DNA of 28,802 nucleotides. It comes from DASYML01 sp036399835. GTDB taxonomy: Bacteria > Acidobacteriota > Blastocatellia > Pyrinomonadales > Pyrinomonadaceae. Positions 5,582 through 13,825 of the stretch are shown here, piece after piece (positions within the stretch are counted from its first letter, which is position 1; each line of letters begins with the position of its first letter). The position numbers and the translations under genes were made by a program. The stretch covers positions 1 to 28,802 of the forward strand of contig DASWMI010000159.1 of assembly GCA_036399835.1 (NCBI GenBank), written 5' to 3'. The notes beneath the pieces were generated by a model. It ran no database searches. It was not told where the DNA came from and saw only the letters and a list, made by a program, of their open reading frames with translations.

Positions 5582-8311
5582 ATGCCGCGTAAAAATGATT
5601 CGACGCCAGCCGCGCCGACCGAGCGAGTCTATTTGATAGACTCCATGTCGCATATCTTCCGCGCATACTTTGCGCCTATGGGCCTGCGCACAGAGCCTCT
5701 GATGAATTCAAAGGGCCAGGTCACGCAGGCCGTCTTCGTCTTCACCAACATGCTGCGCAAGCTGCTTCAGGACGAGCAGCCGCATTACATCGCCGCCGTC
5801 TTTGAATCAGGCGAGAAGACTTTTCGCCACGAGACCTACACCGAATATAAGGCTCATCGCGCGGAGATGCCGGACGACCTCAGCTCGCAGATACCCTACA
5901 TCATACGCGTCTGCGAGGTCTTCAATCTGCCTATCCTCAACGCGCCGGGCTTTGAGGCCGACGACGTTATCGGGACACTCGCCGTGCAGGCCGCAGAGGC
6001 CGGACTTCAGGCCGTCATCGTCTCCAACGACAAGGATATGTGCCAGCTCGTCCGCGACCCCTGGATTATCTGCATGCGGCAGAATTCGCAGAACGTCAAA
6101 CGCAAAGAGCCTGTCCCGCCTGTCGAATGGTGCGACGAAGCCTGGGTGGAAAATAAGTTCGGCGTCCCGCCCTCGCAGATTATTGACCTGCTCGGTCTGA
6201 TGGGAGATGCCGTTGACAACATACCGGGCGCGCCCGGCATCGGCGCGAAAGGGGCAGTCCAGATAGTCAAGCAGTTTGGCTCAATCGAAAATGCCCTCGC
6301 GCAGTGGGAGGAGGTCAAGCACAAGACCTATCGTGAATCGCTGCGCAATAACGCGGACCTCATACGACAATCGCGCGAGCTGGCGACCATCCGCACGGAT
6401 GTTTCCATCCAACTCGATCTGGATAAACTGCGCTCACGCCCGCCCGACCGCGCCGCCGCTTACGAGCTTTTCCGCGAGCTGGAATTCCAGGCCCTGACGC
6501 GCGAGTTTTCGGACGCCGCCGCGAGCGCCCACGCCGTCAGCGCGCAGCGCCGTTATCGCCTCATCAACAAACGCTCGGACCTCGATTCTCTCGTCCGCAG
6601 CCTCTGGGACGCAGAGCATTGGGGCTTTGCTCTCTCCGATTCAACGCGCGCGGGCGCGGGCCAGCAGGGAAGCGCACGCGATGCCGCGCGTGCCACAGGT
6701 ATAGCCATCTCGACAGCCGCCGGTGTCGCAGCCTACGTTGACCTCGAAAATTTTGAAGAGGGCATCGAGGCCGCGATTGGTCCACTTCGCGATGTGCTCG
6801 CTAACGGCCTGCTCGAAAAGAGCGTGCATGATCTCAAGCGCGCCGTCGCGCTCTTGGCGCCGTTCGGCATAGAGCCGGAGGGCATCTCGGATGACACGAT
6901 GCTCGCCGCTTATCTGCTGGACCCTGTTCGCAGCAAGTATGAGCTGGTTGACCTGGCGCGTGAAGCGGTCGGGACAGAGCCTTCCGAAGAGATACCCACT
7001 GGCTGGACCGAAGAGCAATGGCGCACGGCGGAGGCCGCAGACCTCACGGCGCAGACGGCGCACATCCTCCATGGCCGTATACTCGAACAGGGCCTCGAAA
7101 TGATTTACAAGGAGATCGAGCTGCCGCTGGCGCCGCTGCTCTATCGCATGGAGCGAGCGGGGCTGCGCGTAGACCCTGCCGTACTCAAAGACCTCTCGGA
7201 ATATCTGGGCCAGGAGCTTGAGAAGCTGACGCGAAAAATTTACCAGGCAGCGGGCCGCGAATTTAAGATCAACTCGCCCAAGCAGGTCGGCGATATTCTC
7301 GAAGAGCTAAACATCAGCTCCGGTCGCAAGACCTCTACGGGCCGCGTCTCGACCAGCAAGGCCGTGCTCGAAGAGCTGGCCCAGACCTTCGAGCTGCCGC
7401 GACTGATTATCGAATACCGCGAGCTGGACAAGCTCAAGACAGTCTACACGGACGCTCTGCCCGGACAGATTGGACCAGACGGGCGTATACACGGCCAGCT
7501 CAACCAGACCGTCACGGCCACGGGTCGTCTCTCGTCCAGCGACCCTAACTTGCAGAATATCCCTATACGCACCGAGCTTGGCCGACGCATACGCCGCGCC
7601 TTTGTCGCCGCTCCGGGGCACAAGCTGATCGCCGCAGATTACTCGCAGCTCGAGCTGCGACTGCTCGCTCATGTGACGCACGACCCCGTCATGCTCGATG
7701 CGTTTCAAAAGAATGAAGACATACACGAGCGCACGGCCCGCCTCGTGTTCGGCGCGAAAACGGATGAGGAATTGAAGGAGGCCCGCCGCTTTGCCAAGAT
7801 AGTCAACTTCGCCATCGCTTACGCGATAGAGCCTTTCGGACTTTCGCAGCGCGTCGGCATCAGCCGCAAGGAAGCGAAGAAGGTCATCGAAGACTATTAT
7901 GATACTTACAAGGAAGTGCACCGCTTTATGGAAGAAGTGCCGGAGCAGACCCGCGAGCACGGCTATGTGCGCTCGATCTACGGGCGCATACGGCCGATCC
8001 CGGGCATCAACGACCGCAACGGCAACACCCGCGCGCGCGCCGAACGCGAAGCCATCAACATGCCAATCCAGGGTACGGCCAGCGATATTGTCAAGATCGC
8101 CATGCTGCATGTTGACGAGGCCCTCAAGCGCGAAGGATTGCAGGCGCGTATGCTGATGCAGGTCCATGACGAGCTGCTGGTCGAAGCCCCCGTCGAAGAG
8201 GCCGTGCGCGTGGCCGACCTGCTCAAGCGCGAGATGGAAGCAGCCGTCGAGCTGGATGTCCCGCTCATCGTCGAAGTCGGCACGGGCGATAACTGGATGG
8301 ACGCGAAGTAG
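5582..8311 (+). CDS. polA: DNA polymerase I, with degenerate proofreading domain
   Basis: A 909-residue family A polymerase for Okazaki-fragment processing and repair. The 5'-nuclease domain (about residues 15-300) has VYLIDSMSHIFRAYF, GFEADDVIGTLA, SNDKDMCQLV and GDAVDNIPGAPGIGAKGA. The polymerase domain has motif A AADYSQLELR (D686), the O-helix RRFAKIVNF (R735, K739, F743, Y747) and motif C QVHDELLVEA (H862-D863-E864). The middle 3'-5' exonuclease-like domain (about 340-520) has lost its acidic residues: the DTE motif is replaced by a DST-like stretch near 353, D424 of E. coli corresponds to alanine in DLKRAVALL, and the YxxxD motif is absent. Proofreading is therefore probably inactive, as in Taq or Bst. 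The two O-helix glycines (E. coli G763, G767) are alanines 744 and 748. Start: ATG at 5582; the frame opens at 5498, but inside an inverted repeat. Confidence 0.96.
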   Translation: MPRKNDSTPAAPTERVYLIDSMSHIFRAYFAPMGLRTEPLMNSKGQVTQAVFVFTNMLRKLLQDEQPHYIAAVFESGEKTFRHETYTEYKAHRAEMPDDLSSQIPYIIRVCEVFNLPILNAPGFEADDVIGTLAVQAAEAGLQAVIVSNDKDMCQLVRDPWIICMRQNSQNVKRKEPVPPVEWCDEAWVENKFGVPPSQIIDLLGLMGDAVDNIPGAPGIGAKGAVQIVKQFGSIENALAQWEEVKHKTYRESLRNNADLIRQSRELATIRTDVSIQLDLDKLRSRPPDRAAAYELFRELEFQALTREFSDAAASAHAVSAQRRYRLINKRSDLDSLVRSLWDAEHWGFALSDSTRAGAGQQGSARDAARATGIAISTAAGVAAYVDLENFEEGIEAAIGPLRDVLANGLLEKSVHDLKRAVALLAPFGIEPEGISDDTMLAAYLLDPVRSKYELVDLAREAVGTEPSEEIPTGWTEEQWRTAEAADLTAQTAHILHGRILEQGLEMIYKEIELPLAPLLYRMERAGLRVDPAVLKDLSEYLGQELEKLTRKIYQAAGREFKINSPKQVGDILEELNISSGRKTSTGRVSTSKAVLEELAQTFELPRLIIEYRELDKLKTVYTDALPGQIGPDGRIHGQLNQTVTATGRLSSSDPNLQNIPIRTELGRRIRRAFVAAPGHKLIAADYSQLELRLLAHVTHDPVMLDAFQKNEDIHERTARLVFGAKTDEELKEARRFAKIVNFAIAYAIEPFGLSQRVGISRKEAKKVIEDYYDTYKEVHRFMEEVPEQTREHGYVRSIYGRIRPIPGINDRNGNTRARAEREAINMPIQGTASDIVKIAMLHVDEALKREGLQARMLMQVHDELLVEAPVEEAVRVADLLKREMEAAVELDVPLIVEVGTGDNWMDAK

Positions 8312-8321
8312 TAGTCATGAA

Positions 8322-8400
8322 CAATGAGCGATGAGAGATGAGCTATCAGAAGCAAACTCTGGTTCGTCTCTCATCGCATATCTCTCATCATTAATCTCTC
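8322..8400. repeat. Intergenic inverted repeat, GATGAGAGA family, copy 1
   Basis: Reiterated ATGAGAGATGAG words form the left arm and CTCTCATC words the right. The best stem is GCGATGAGAGA (8328-8338) with TCTCTCATCGC (8367-8377), 11 bp perfect. It fills the gap between polA and the histidine kinase, both on the plus strand. The left arm shares GCGATGAGAGA with the repeat at 10315-10325. Confidence 0.75.
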
Positions 8401-8412
8401 AACACTCTTTTT

Positions 8413-10275
8413 ATGCTTGAAGAGAAAACAGTAGCCGAGGAGACGCACGAGGGCGGGCAGGTCGTGTATCGCCGTGTGGGCCGGGCTGATGAAGGGGGAG
8501 AAGCGCCGGACACAGGGCAGAGAAGCCCTGGACCAGTCTCTTCGGGGCACAGGCTCGCGCCGATGCTGATGCCGCTGCTGATAGGCTTTGCCATCCTCCT
8601 CGTGCTCATACTTTCTCTGGGCTATCTCAGCAAACGCAAGCTCGATGAAGTCAGTACGGAAGTCCTCAATCGAGAGCGCCAGCATTCGATCAAATCGAGG
8701 CTCACGCTGCAACTACTGGTTGCCACGACGCGGCTTAATAATGAAGCGCGTGCGCGCGGGCGTGCCGAAGCGGCGACGACAGAAGATGTCAGACCGCTCT
8801 TCGACGTGCCTTTGCGCAAGGCCTGGGCCGAGGTGGACGAGCTGCTCAAACAGCTTGAGCGCCCGCCTTATTCCGAGCTTGAATCCTGGCGTAAGCTCCA
8901 TCAAGACATCCGAGAGCTGGTCAAGGCGACGGAAGAGGCGGAGACTTATGCGCTCCAGGGGTTCGTCAAATATCGCACCGTAGATGATGATATAAAGGCT
9001 CTGCTCAAAGAGCTGAACATGGAGCAGGACGAGATTCTACACAGGCGCGAGGAGTTGCAAAGCGCCGCCGTGCGCCGCATCAATCTACTCACATGGAGCG
9101 CGCTCCTGGCTGGCGCGCTCGTCGCCGCCGGGACCATTTTTGAAATCCAGCGTCGCTTTCGACAGATGCGAGAGAGCCTCGAAGATGCTCGGCGCGAGCG
9201 TGAGTTTAGCGCGCAGATACTCGAAGGCATGGTCAGCGCGCTCGCGGCCCTGGACGAACACGCGCGCATACGGAGCGTCAACGCGGCTTTCCTCGAAATC
9301 TTTCCGCGAGCCACCGTCGGCGCATACATACACGATGACATCGCATCCCCCGATGCCATGAAGATGCTTGAATCGGCCATCGCCTCGCGTGTCACGCAGG
9401 CCACTTATCGCGGTCGCTGGGTCTGCAACTCCGACACGCCCGAATGCGCCGAACGCACTTTCGATGTCTACTCGTCGCCGCTTGAGATTGACGGAGGACA
9501 GGGACAGATTCTGACTCTGGTGGATGTCACGCGGGCTGCGGAAGCGGAAAGAGAGGTGAGCCGGACCGAATCGCTGGCGGCTGTGGGCCAGGCCGCCGCG
9601 CAGGTCGCGCATGAGATCAGGAATCCGCTCGGCAGTATACGACTGGGAATCTCCATGCTGCGTGATACGGCGACCGATCAGGAATCCGTCAACACGATTG
9701 ATCTGGTCGAGCGCGGGATACATCATCTCAATCAACTGGTCGTGGATGTCACGCAGTTTTCGCAGCAGAGACCCATTAGCCGCTCTGAAACGGACCTGCA
9801 CCAACTGGTCAACGAAAGCCTTGAGCTGGTCAGCGACCGTCTGCGCGAGAAGCAGACGCCGATTGAAAAGCGCTTTAGCGAAGAGCCGCTCGGCGGTCAG
9901 TGGGATGCGGACCAGTTGCGGCAGGTGCTCGTCAACCTGCTGGCGAATGCGCTCGACGCCGCCCCCGAAGGCTCGCCCGTCGTCATTAAAACCGAGCACG
10001 TCTTGCGCGAGCGCGATAGTGTTGCCGGTGGGAATAGTAATCTGATTGTCGAGCCTAGACAGCAGCTCGCACGCATCACCATTTCGGACCAGGGCCAGGG
10101 CATGGACGAAGAGACGCGCCGCCGCATCTTCGAGCCGTTCTTTACCACGAAGAAACGCGGGACCGGATTAGGACTGGCAATCGTCAAGCAGATAGTGGAC
10201 CAGCACGGAGGCACAATCCATGTCGCCAGCGCCCCCGGCGAAGGCACACGCTTTACAATAGACTTGCCGATTTAA
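8413..10275 (+). CDS. Membrane PAS-containing sensor histidine kinase (NtrB-like), orphan
   Basis: A 620-residue kinase. After a charged cytoplasmic N-terminus of about 48 residues comes a membrane helix (about 49-71, LMPLLIGFAILLVLILSLGY), then an extracytoplasmic helical sensor region (about 72-220) and a second helix (about 222-242). A PAS domain (about 265-380, GMVSALAALDEHARIRSVNA) follows. The HisKA domain has AAQVAHEIRNPLGSIRLGI with the phospho-accepting H400. The HATPase domain has the N-box LRQVLVNLLANALDAAPEG, ISDQGQGMDEE, FEPFFTTKKRGTGLGLAIVK and GTRFTIDLP. An insertion of about 20 residues separates the N-box from the G1 box. No receiver domain is present and no response regulator lies nearby, so the partner must be elsewhere. 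Signal unknown. The ribosome binding site is weak; an ATG at 8413 is the first available after the upstream repeat. Confidence 0.92.
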   Translation: MLEEKTVAEETHEGGQVVYRRVGRADEGGEAPDTGQRSPGPVSSGHRLAPMLMPLLIGFAILLVLILSLGYLSKRKLDEVSTEVLNRERQHSIKSRLTLQLLVATTRLNNEARARGRAEAATTEDVRPLFDVPLRKAWAEVDELLKQLERPPYSELESWRKLHQDIRELVKATEEAETYALQGFVKYRTVDDDIKALLKELNMEQDEILHRREELQSAAVRRINLLTWSALLAGALVAAGTIFEIQRRFRQMRESLEDARREREFSAQILEGMVSALAALDEHARIRSVNAAFLEIFPRATVGAYIHDDIASPDAMKMLESAIASRVTQATYRGRWVCNSDTPECAERTFDVYSSPLEIDGGQGQILTLVDVTRAAEAEREVSRTESLAAVGQAAAQVAHEIRNPLGSIRLGISMLRDTATDQESVNTIDLVERGIHHLNQLVVDVTQFSQQRPISRSETDLHQLVNESLELVSDRLREKQTPIEKRFSEEPLGGQWDADQLRQVLVNLLANALDAAPEGSPVVIKTEHVLRERDSVAGGNSNLIVEPRQQLARITISDQGQGMDEETRRRIFEPFFTTKKRGTGLGLAIVKQIVDQHGGTIHVASAPGEGTRFTIDLPI

Positions 10276-10312
10276 AACAGCGATGCGTGACGACTGATAG
10301 ATGGTAAGTCCT

Positions 10313-10356
10313 AAGCGATGAGAGAAGAGAAAGAGCAGGTCTTCTCTCATCATTCA
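10313..10356. repeat. Intergenic inverted repeat, GATGAGAGA family, copy 2
   Basis: GATGAGAGAAGA (10317-10328) and TCTTCTCTCATC (10340-10351) form a perfect 12-bp stem with an 11-base loop in the convergent gap between the histidine kinase and hemL. The right arm continues with ATGA/TCAT words into the last codons of hemL, whose TGA is at 10359-10357. A T-tract at 10374-10380 is too far from the stem for a standard plus-strand terminator. It probably still ends or protects one or both transcripts. Confidence 0.75.
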
Positions 10357-11670
10357 TCACTCAGCACTCATCACTTTTTTAAATGCTTTGCGCGCGGCTT
10401 CGATGGTGCGGTCAATGAGTTCGTCCGTGTGGGCCGTGCCGATAAAGCCAGCCTCGAACTGGGAGGGTGCCAGGTAAACGCCTTCGTCCAGCATCGCGTG
10501 GAAGAATTTTCCATAATGCTCGCGTTTGCTGCGGGCGGCGCTGGTCCAATCCGTCACAGGCTGATCCGTAAAAAAGCTGGTCCACATAGAGCCGACGCGG
10601 TTCGTCACAGTCTCCGCGCCTGCTTCTCGCGCGGCCTCCGCAAGACCCGCGCAGAGCCGCGCGCCAGCCCTTTCCAGCCGTTGATAAACCGAAGCATCGC
10701 GCAGCCGTCGCAAGGTCGTCAGCCCGGCGGTCATGGCGAGCGGATTGCCGGAGAGTGTGCCCGCCTGGTAAATCGGTCCGGCTGGTGCGATGTGGCGCAT
10801 AATCTCGCGGCTCGCGCCGTAAGCGCCGACGGGCAGCCCGCCGCCGATAATCTTGCCAAGTGTAGTGATGTCCGGCCTGATACCAAAAAGCTCCTGCGCG
10901 CCTCCGCGTGCGAGTCTGAAGCCAGTCATCACTTCATCGAAGATGAGAAGCGAGCTATGCCTGCTCGTCACTTCGCGGACCTGCCCCAGATAACCTTCGG
11001 CGGGCGGGACGCAGCCCATGTTGCCGACGACAGGCTCTATGATGACAGCCGCGATTTGCTCGCCGTGCTCAGCGAAAACTTTTTCGAGCGCGGACGCATC
11101 GTTGAAGGCGACGGTCAGCGTGTGCTCGGCGACGGAGAGGGGGACGCCCGGGCTGTCCGGCAGGCCAAGCGTGGCAACGCCTGAACCGGCCTTGACCAGC
11201 AGGCTATCGCCGTGTCCGTGATAGCAGCCTTCAAACTTGATGAGCTTGCTGCGACCCGTCACGCCGCGCGCCAGCCGTATCGCGGACATCGTCGCTTCCG
11301 TCCCGCTGTTGACCATCCGCACCATCTCGATTGACGGCACGGCGTCAATAATCTCTTCGGCCATCTCTGCCTCAAGCTCTGTCGGCGCGCCGTAGCTCGT
11401 GCCGCGCGAGAGAGCTTCGCGCAGGGCTTCAATCACTTCCTCGTCGGCGTGGCCCAGAATCATAGGTCCCCATGAGCCGACATAGTCTATGTAAGAACGC
11501 CCGTCAACATCCGTCACCAAGGCACCGTGCGCACGCTCTATGAAACGCGGCGTGCCGCCGACGCCGCGAAAGGCGCGGACCGGAGAATTGACGCCGCCCG
11601 GAATTATTTCGACGGCCCGCGCAAAGAGCTCTGCGGAACGATCCTGCTTCTCTGTTTGCTGTGAACTCAT
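10357..11670 (-). CDS. hemL: Glutamate-1-semialdehyde 2,1-aminomutase
   Basis: A PLP enzyme that converts glutamate-1-semialdehyde to 5-aminolevulinate, the last step of the C5 route to haem. From the ATG at 11670 it has 437 residues (E. coli 426). Diagnostic stretches are IIPGGVNSPVRAFRGVGG, VGSWGPMILGHA, NSGTEATMSAIRLARG, FEGCYHGHGDSLL, LLIFDEVMTGFRLARGGAQE and TTLGKIIGGGLPVGAYG, with the PLP-binding lysine at K273. This distinguishes HemL from other class III aminotransferases. Alternative starts at 11679 and 11724 lie within or close to the preceding terminator and add only non-homologous residues. Finding hemL means the organism uses the glutamyl-tRNA pathway, not ALA synthase. The gene is isolated from other haem genes here. 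Confidence 0.97.
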   Translation of the reverse strand: MSSQQTEKQDRSAELFARAVEIIPGGVNSPVRAFRGVGGTPRFIERAHGALVTDVDGRSYIDYVGSWGPMILGHADEEVIEALREALSRGTSYGAPTELEAEMAEEIIDAVPSIEMVRMVNSGTEATMSAIRLARGVTGRSKLIKFEGCYHGHGDSLLVKAGSGVATLGLPDSPGVPLSVAEHTLTVAFNDASALEKVFAEHGEQIAAVIIEPVVGNMGCVPPAEGYLGQVREVTSRHSSLLIFDEVMTGFRLARGGAQELFGIRPDITTLGKIIGGGLPVGAYGASREIMRHIAPAGPIYQAGTLSGNPLAMTAGLTTLRRLRDASVYQRLERAGARLCAGLAEAAREAGAETVTNRVGSMWTSFFTDQPVTDWTSAARSKREHYGKFFHAMLDEGVYLAPSQFEAGFIGTAHTDELIDRTIEAARKAFKKVMSAE

Positions 11671-11707
11671 GGGATGCATTTTCCACGCACTCTGATGATA
11701 AAAGCAA

Positions 11708-11746
11708 GAAGCGGCTGCCATCATCTATCATCATGGCAGCCGCTTC
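11708..11746 (-). terminator. Intrinsic terminator after the BON-LysM gene
   Basis: A perfect 14-bp GC-rich stem (11733-11746 with 11708-11721; arm GAAGCGGCTGCCAT on the plus strand) and an 11-base loop. On the minus strand it is followed by TTGCTTTTATC, a fair U-tract. It stands about 60 bases downstream of the BON-LysM stop codon and just upstream of hemL, so it should separate the two transcripts. Confidence 0.75.
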
Positions 11747-11808
11747 CGGTTCTGATTTATCCAGGCGCAGAAGCTCTCTTGCGCCTTTCCAGAGTTTGCG
11801 TTTGCTTC

Positions 11809-12306
11809 TTAAGTGGCGTCAGGAATATTTAATTCCTGGCCCACCTGAATCTTATCCGGGTCATGAAGCTTATCGCGGTTGGCGTAGAAGACCTTCATGT
11901 ACTCGTTGGCATCGCCGTAGAACTGCTTGCTGATTTTCGAGAGCGTATCGCCGGGTTTGACCGTGTAGGTCTTGGCGTTCTGGCCCTGGCCGCTGCCGCC
12001 AGCCGCCGCTCCCATCGAACGATTCGCTTCGACGGAGAAATCCGCCGTCACTTCGTTCTGCCAGTTCTGGTCCACCAGCTTGATCTGGTCCCAAATCTTA
12101 TTCTTCGCATCTTCAGAAGGGGCTACGCCCTTGATGAAGAGCTTGTTGTCCTGCACGTGAAAGTTTTCCAGGCGTATCTGCTGCTGGTCAATCGCGTTGA
12201 GGACCGAGTTGTATTTTGATTTCAGCTCATTGAAACGCTGCTGCCCGTCTGGCTGCTGCTGAGCCGTGTTTGCGCCGCTGCCGAACATTTTGTCGAACAA
12301 TCCCAT
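11809..12306 (-). CDS. BON and LysM domain protein (YgaU/Kbp-like)
   Basis: 165 residues starting MGLFDKMFG. A BON-type domain spans about residues 25-95 (IRLENFHVQDNKLFIKGVAP), then a glycine-rich linker. A C-terminal LysM domain follows (about 112-163, TYTVKPGDTLSKISKQFYGD, then VFYANRDKL and IQVGQELNIP). This is the architecture of E. coli YgaU/Kbp, a small soluble protein that binds potassium ions and responds to ionic or osmotic stress. There is no signal peptide, in agreement with a cytoplasmic Kbp-like role and not a peptidoglycan role. The start at 12306 is supported by GGTAGGAGGA just upstream; the frame extends seven codons further, across that ribosome binding site, which rules the longer form out. 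A terminator follows. Bases 12307-12517 upstream hold nothing else I recognise. Confidence 0.9.
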   Translation of the reverse strand: MGLFDKMFGSGANTAQQQPDGQQRFNELKSKYNSVLNAIDQQQIRLENFHVQDNKLFIKGVAPSEDAKNKIWDQIKLVDQNWQNEVTADFSVEANRSMGAAAGGSGQGQNAKTYTVKPGDTLSKISKQFYGDANEYMKVFYANRDKLHDPDKIQVGQELNIPDAT

Positions 12307-12517
12307 TCTCGTCTCTCCTCCTACCAATTAATGACAAAGTGCCGCACGCGCCGAGGCCGCATGGCCGCGCTCGTTGATAAAGCACTTTCGAGAGAAGAGG
12401 TGCAAACCTTATACCAGCTTGTAAAGCTATGATTATGCAAACGGCCTGCAAGAGAACTGTTCGTTAATCAATCATGCGAGTGTTCGCCTTCGGACATCAG
12501 AGAGCATGAAGGAGGCG

Positions 12518-13702
12518 TTATCCGAAGATGCTGCGCCAGCGACGGTCTAGCGAGTCACCGAAGAGAAAGGCGGTCAGCGAAGGCTGCTCGTGCGAGCGGT
12601 CGTAGCCGACCAGTTCCGCGTAGGCGCGTCCCTCCGTCAGCTCGTTGCCGTGGCGACCGCGCACAGTGCAAGCGCCCTCCCAGTAAACGATCATCGTAGA
12701 GCCGCGCGTGTCCAGTTCCTGGTCCTGAAGGACGGGCGCGATCAACAGGTCAAGACCGAAGCGAGGCACGGAGAGTCGCCATTTGCTCGGATAGCTGGCC
12801 CCCGTGTGCGGGCTGCGCCAGTGGTCCAGAATCTTGAGCGAGAAGTCTTCGCGCCTGAGATGCCTCCAATGGCCCGCCGTGTCAACGAAAGTTCCGCTCG
12901 AAAAGGGCGCGGGCCTTCCCTGGCGGTCGCGCAAGTGGTAGACCATCACTTCAGCGCCCGTCTCAAGCTGTATGCTGAGCCAGTCCCAACCCTGTTGCTT
13001 TTCGGTTGTGCGCCAGGTGCCAAACTCTCTATCCATCCAGGCAGAGCCTGTGAACTGCTCCGTCTCGCCGTGCCAGGTGATGCGCCCCTCCGTCTTCATA
13101 CGCGTCAAAGAGAAATAGCGCGAAGCCTCGCCTTCATCTTTAAAGCTGACGCCGACGCTCTCGTGCCCGTTGAGGACTGCGGGCTTGGTGTTCTTCAACG
13201 TCGCTTCAAAGATGAGATCATCGCCCATGCGAGCGCGCAGGATGTGTGCGCCCACGGTCTCGCGCACAGACCAGTTACCGAGCCGCACAAAGAAACGCTC
13301 GCGGCTGGCATACGCCGGAAGATCAAAGATGCCGCCCGCGCTCTTCCTGTGCTCATAGCGAAACTCCGCGCGGGATTCATCCGTGATGGCGAAGTGGGCC
13401 AGGTAGAGCGGGTTGGCAATCAGCCTGAGCGGGACGACGCCGAAGCGGTCCAGGTCCGTGCGCCGCTTGAAAAAGACCAGCTCAAAGCCAAACCGCCTGC
13501 CCTTCATCGTCTGCATGTGGCCCGTGTAATACCACCATTCTGTCTGCGCTTGCTCGTGCGCGTAAAGATCACGCGGCAACTCTACGCCCGCGTGCTCCGT
13601 GCCGTCGCGCAAAGTTGAGGCTTCGCCGACAACCACATCGGCAATCCGGTCCAGAACAGTCGCGGCCAGTTGTTCAATCGGCTCAATCAGATTAGTGCTC
13701 AT
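12518..13702 (-). CDS. CrtC/AttH-like lipocalin-fold protein (carotenoid 1,2-hydratase family)
   Basis: A 394-residue protein with the family hallmarks: HEQAQTEWWYYTGHM near residue 50 and RFGFELVFFKRR just after. Also present are WMDREFGTWRTTEKQQGWDW followed by LSIQLETGAEVMVYHLRD, and near the end TMIVYWEGACTVRG. CrtC/AttH proteins are two tandem lipocalin-like barrels. Characterised members hydrate carotenoids or act in plant-associated secondary metabolism, but most are uncharacterised and often carry a signal peptide or sit with ABC transporter genes. Here there is no signal peptide and no carotenoid gene nearby, so substrate and reaction are unknown. The start at ATG 13702 is preferred to the adjacent TTG at 13705. 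Its ribosome binding site is weak. The gene stands alone, with 123 bases to the next minus-strand gene upstream. Confidence 0.85.
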   Translation of the reverse strand: MSTNLIEPIEQLAATVLDRIADVVVGEASTLRDGTEHAGVELPRDLYAHEQAQTEWWYYTGHMQTMKGRRFGFELVFFKRRTDLDRFGVVPLRLIANPLYLAHFAITDESRAEFRYEHRKSAGGIFDLPAYASRERFFVRLGNWSVRETVGAHILRARMGDDLIFEATLKNTKPAVLNGHESVGVSFKDEGEASRYFSLTRMKTEGRITWHGETEQFTGSAWMDREFGTWRTTEKQQGWDWLSIQLETGAEVMVYHLRDRQGRPAPFSSGTFVDTAGHWRHLRREDFSLKILDHWRSPHTGASYPSKWRLSVPRFGLDLLIAPVLQDQELDTRGSTMIVYWEGACTVRGRHGNELTEGRAYAELVGYDRSHEQPSLTAFLFGDSLDRRWRSIFG

Positions 13703-13825
13703 CAAGGGTTCATAGCTTCTTTCAAATTAAGTTAGGAGAGGCAAGGATAAAACGGATGCTGTGGCGAAAGTATGCCGCTTTGCAAACGGAAGCTTGTGAT
13801 TGATTAAAATATCGAAGCGGATAGG

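Noticed and set aside
7307..8167. 286-codon minus-strand open frame inside polA
   Set aside because: Shadow of the polymerase domain; GC-rich codon bias keeps the opposite frame open.
9085..9999. 304-codon minus-strand open frame inside the histidine kinase
   Set aside because: Antisense shadow of a gene with complete HisKA/HATPase motifs.
10318..11184. 288-codon plus-strand open frame
   Set aside because: Antisense to hemL and starting within the inverted repeat; no domain likeness.
12590..13618. 342-codon open frame on the plus strand
   Set aside because: It is the antisense shadow of the CrtC-like gene, whose family motifs are clear. The product has no recognisable domain and no ribosome binding site.
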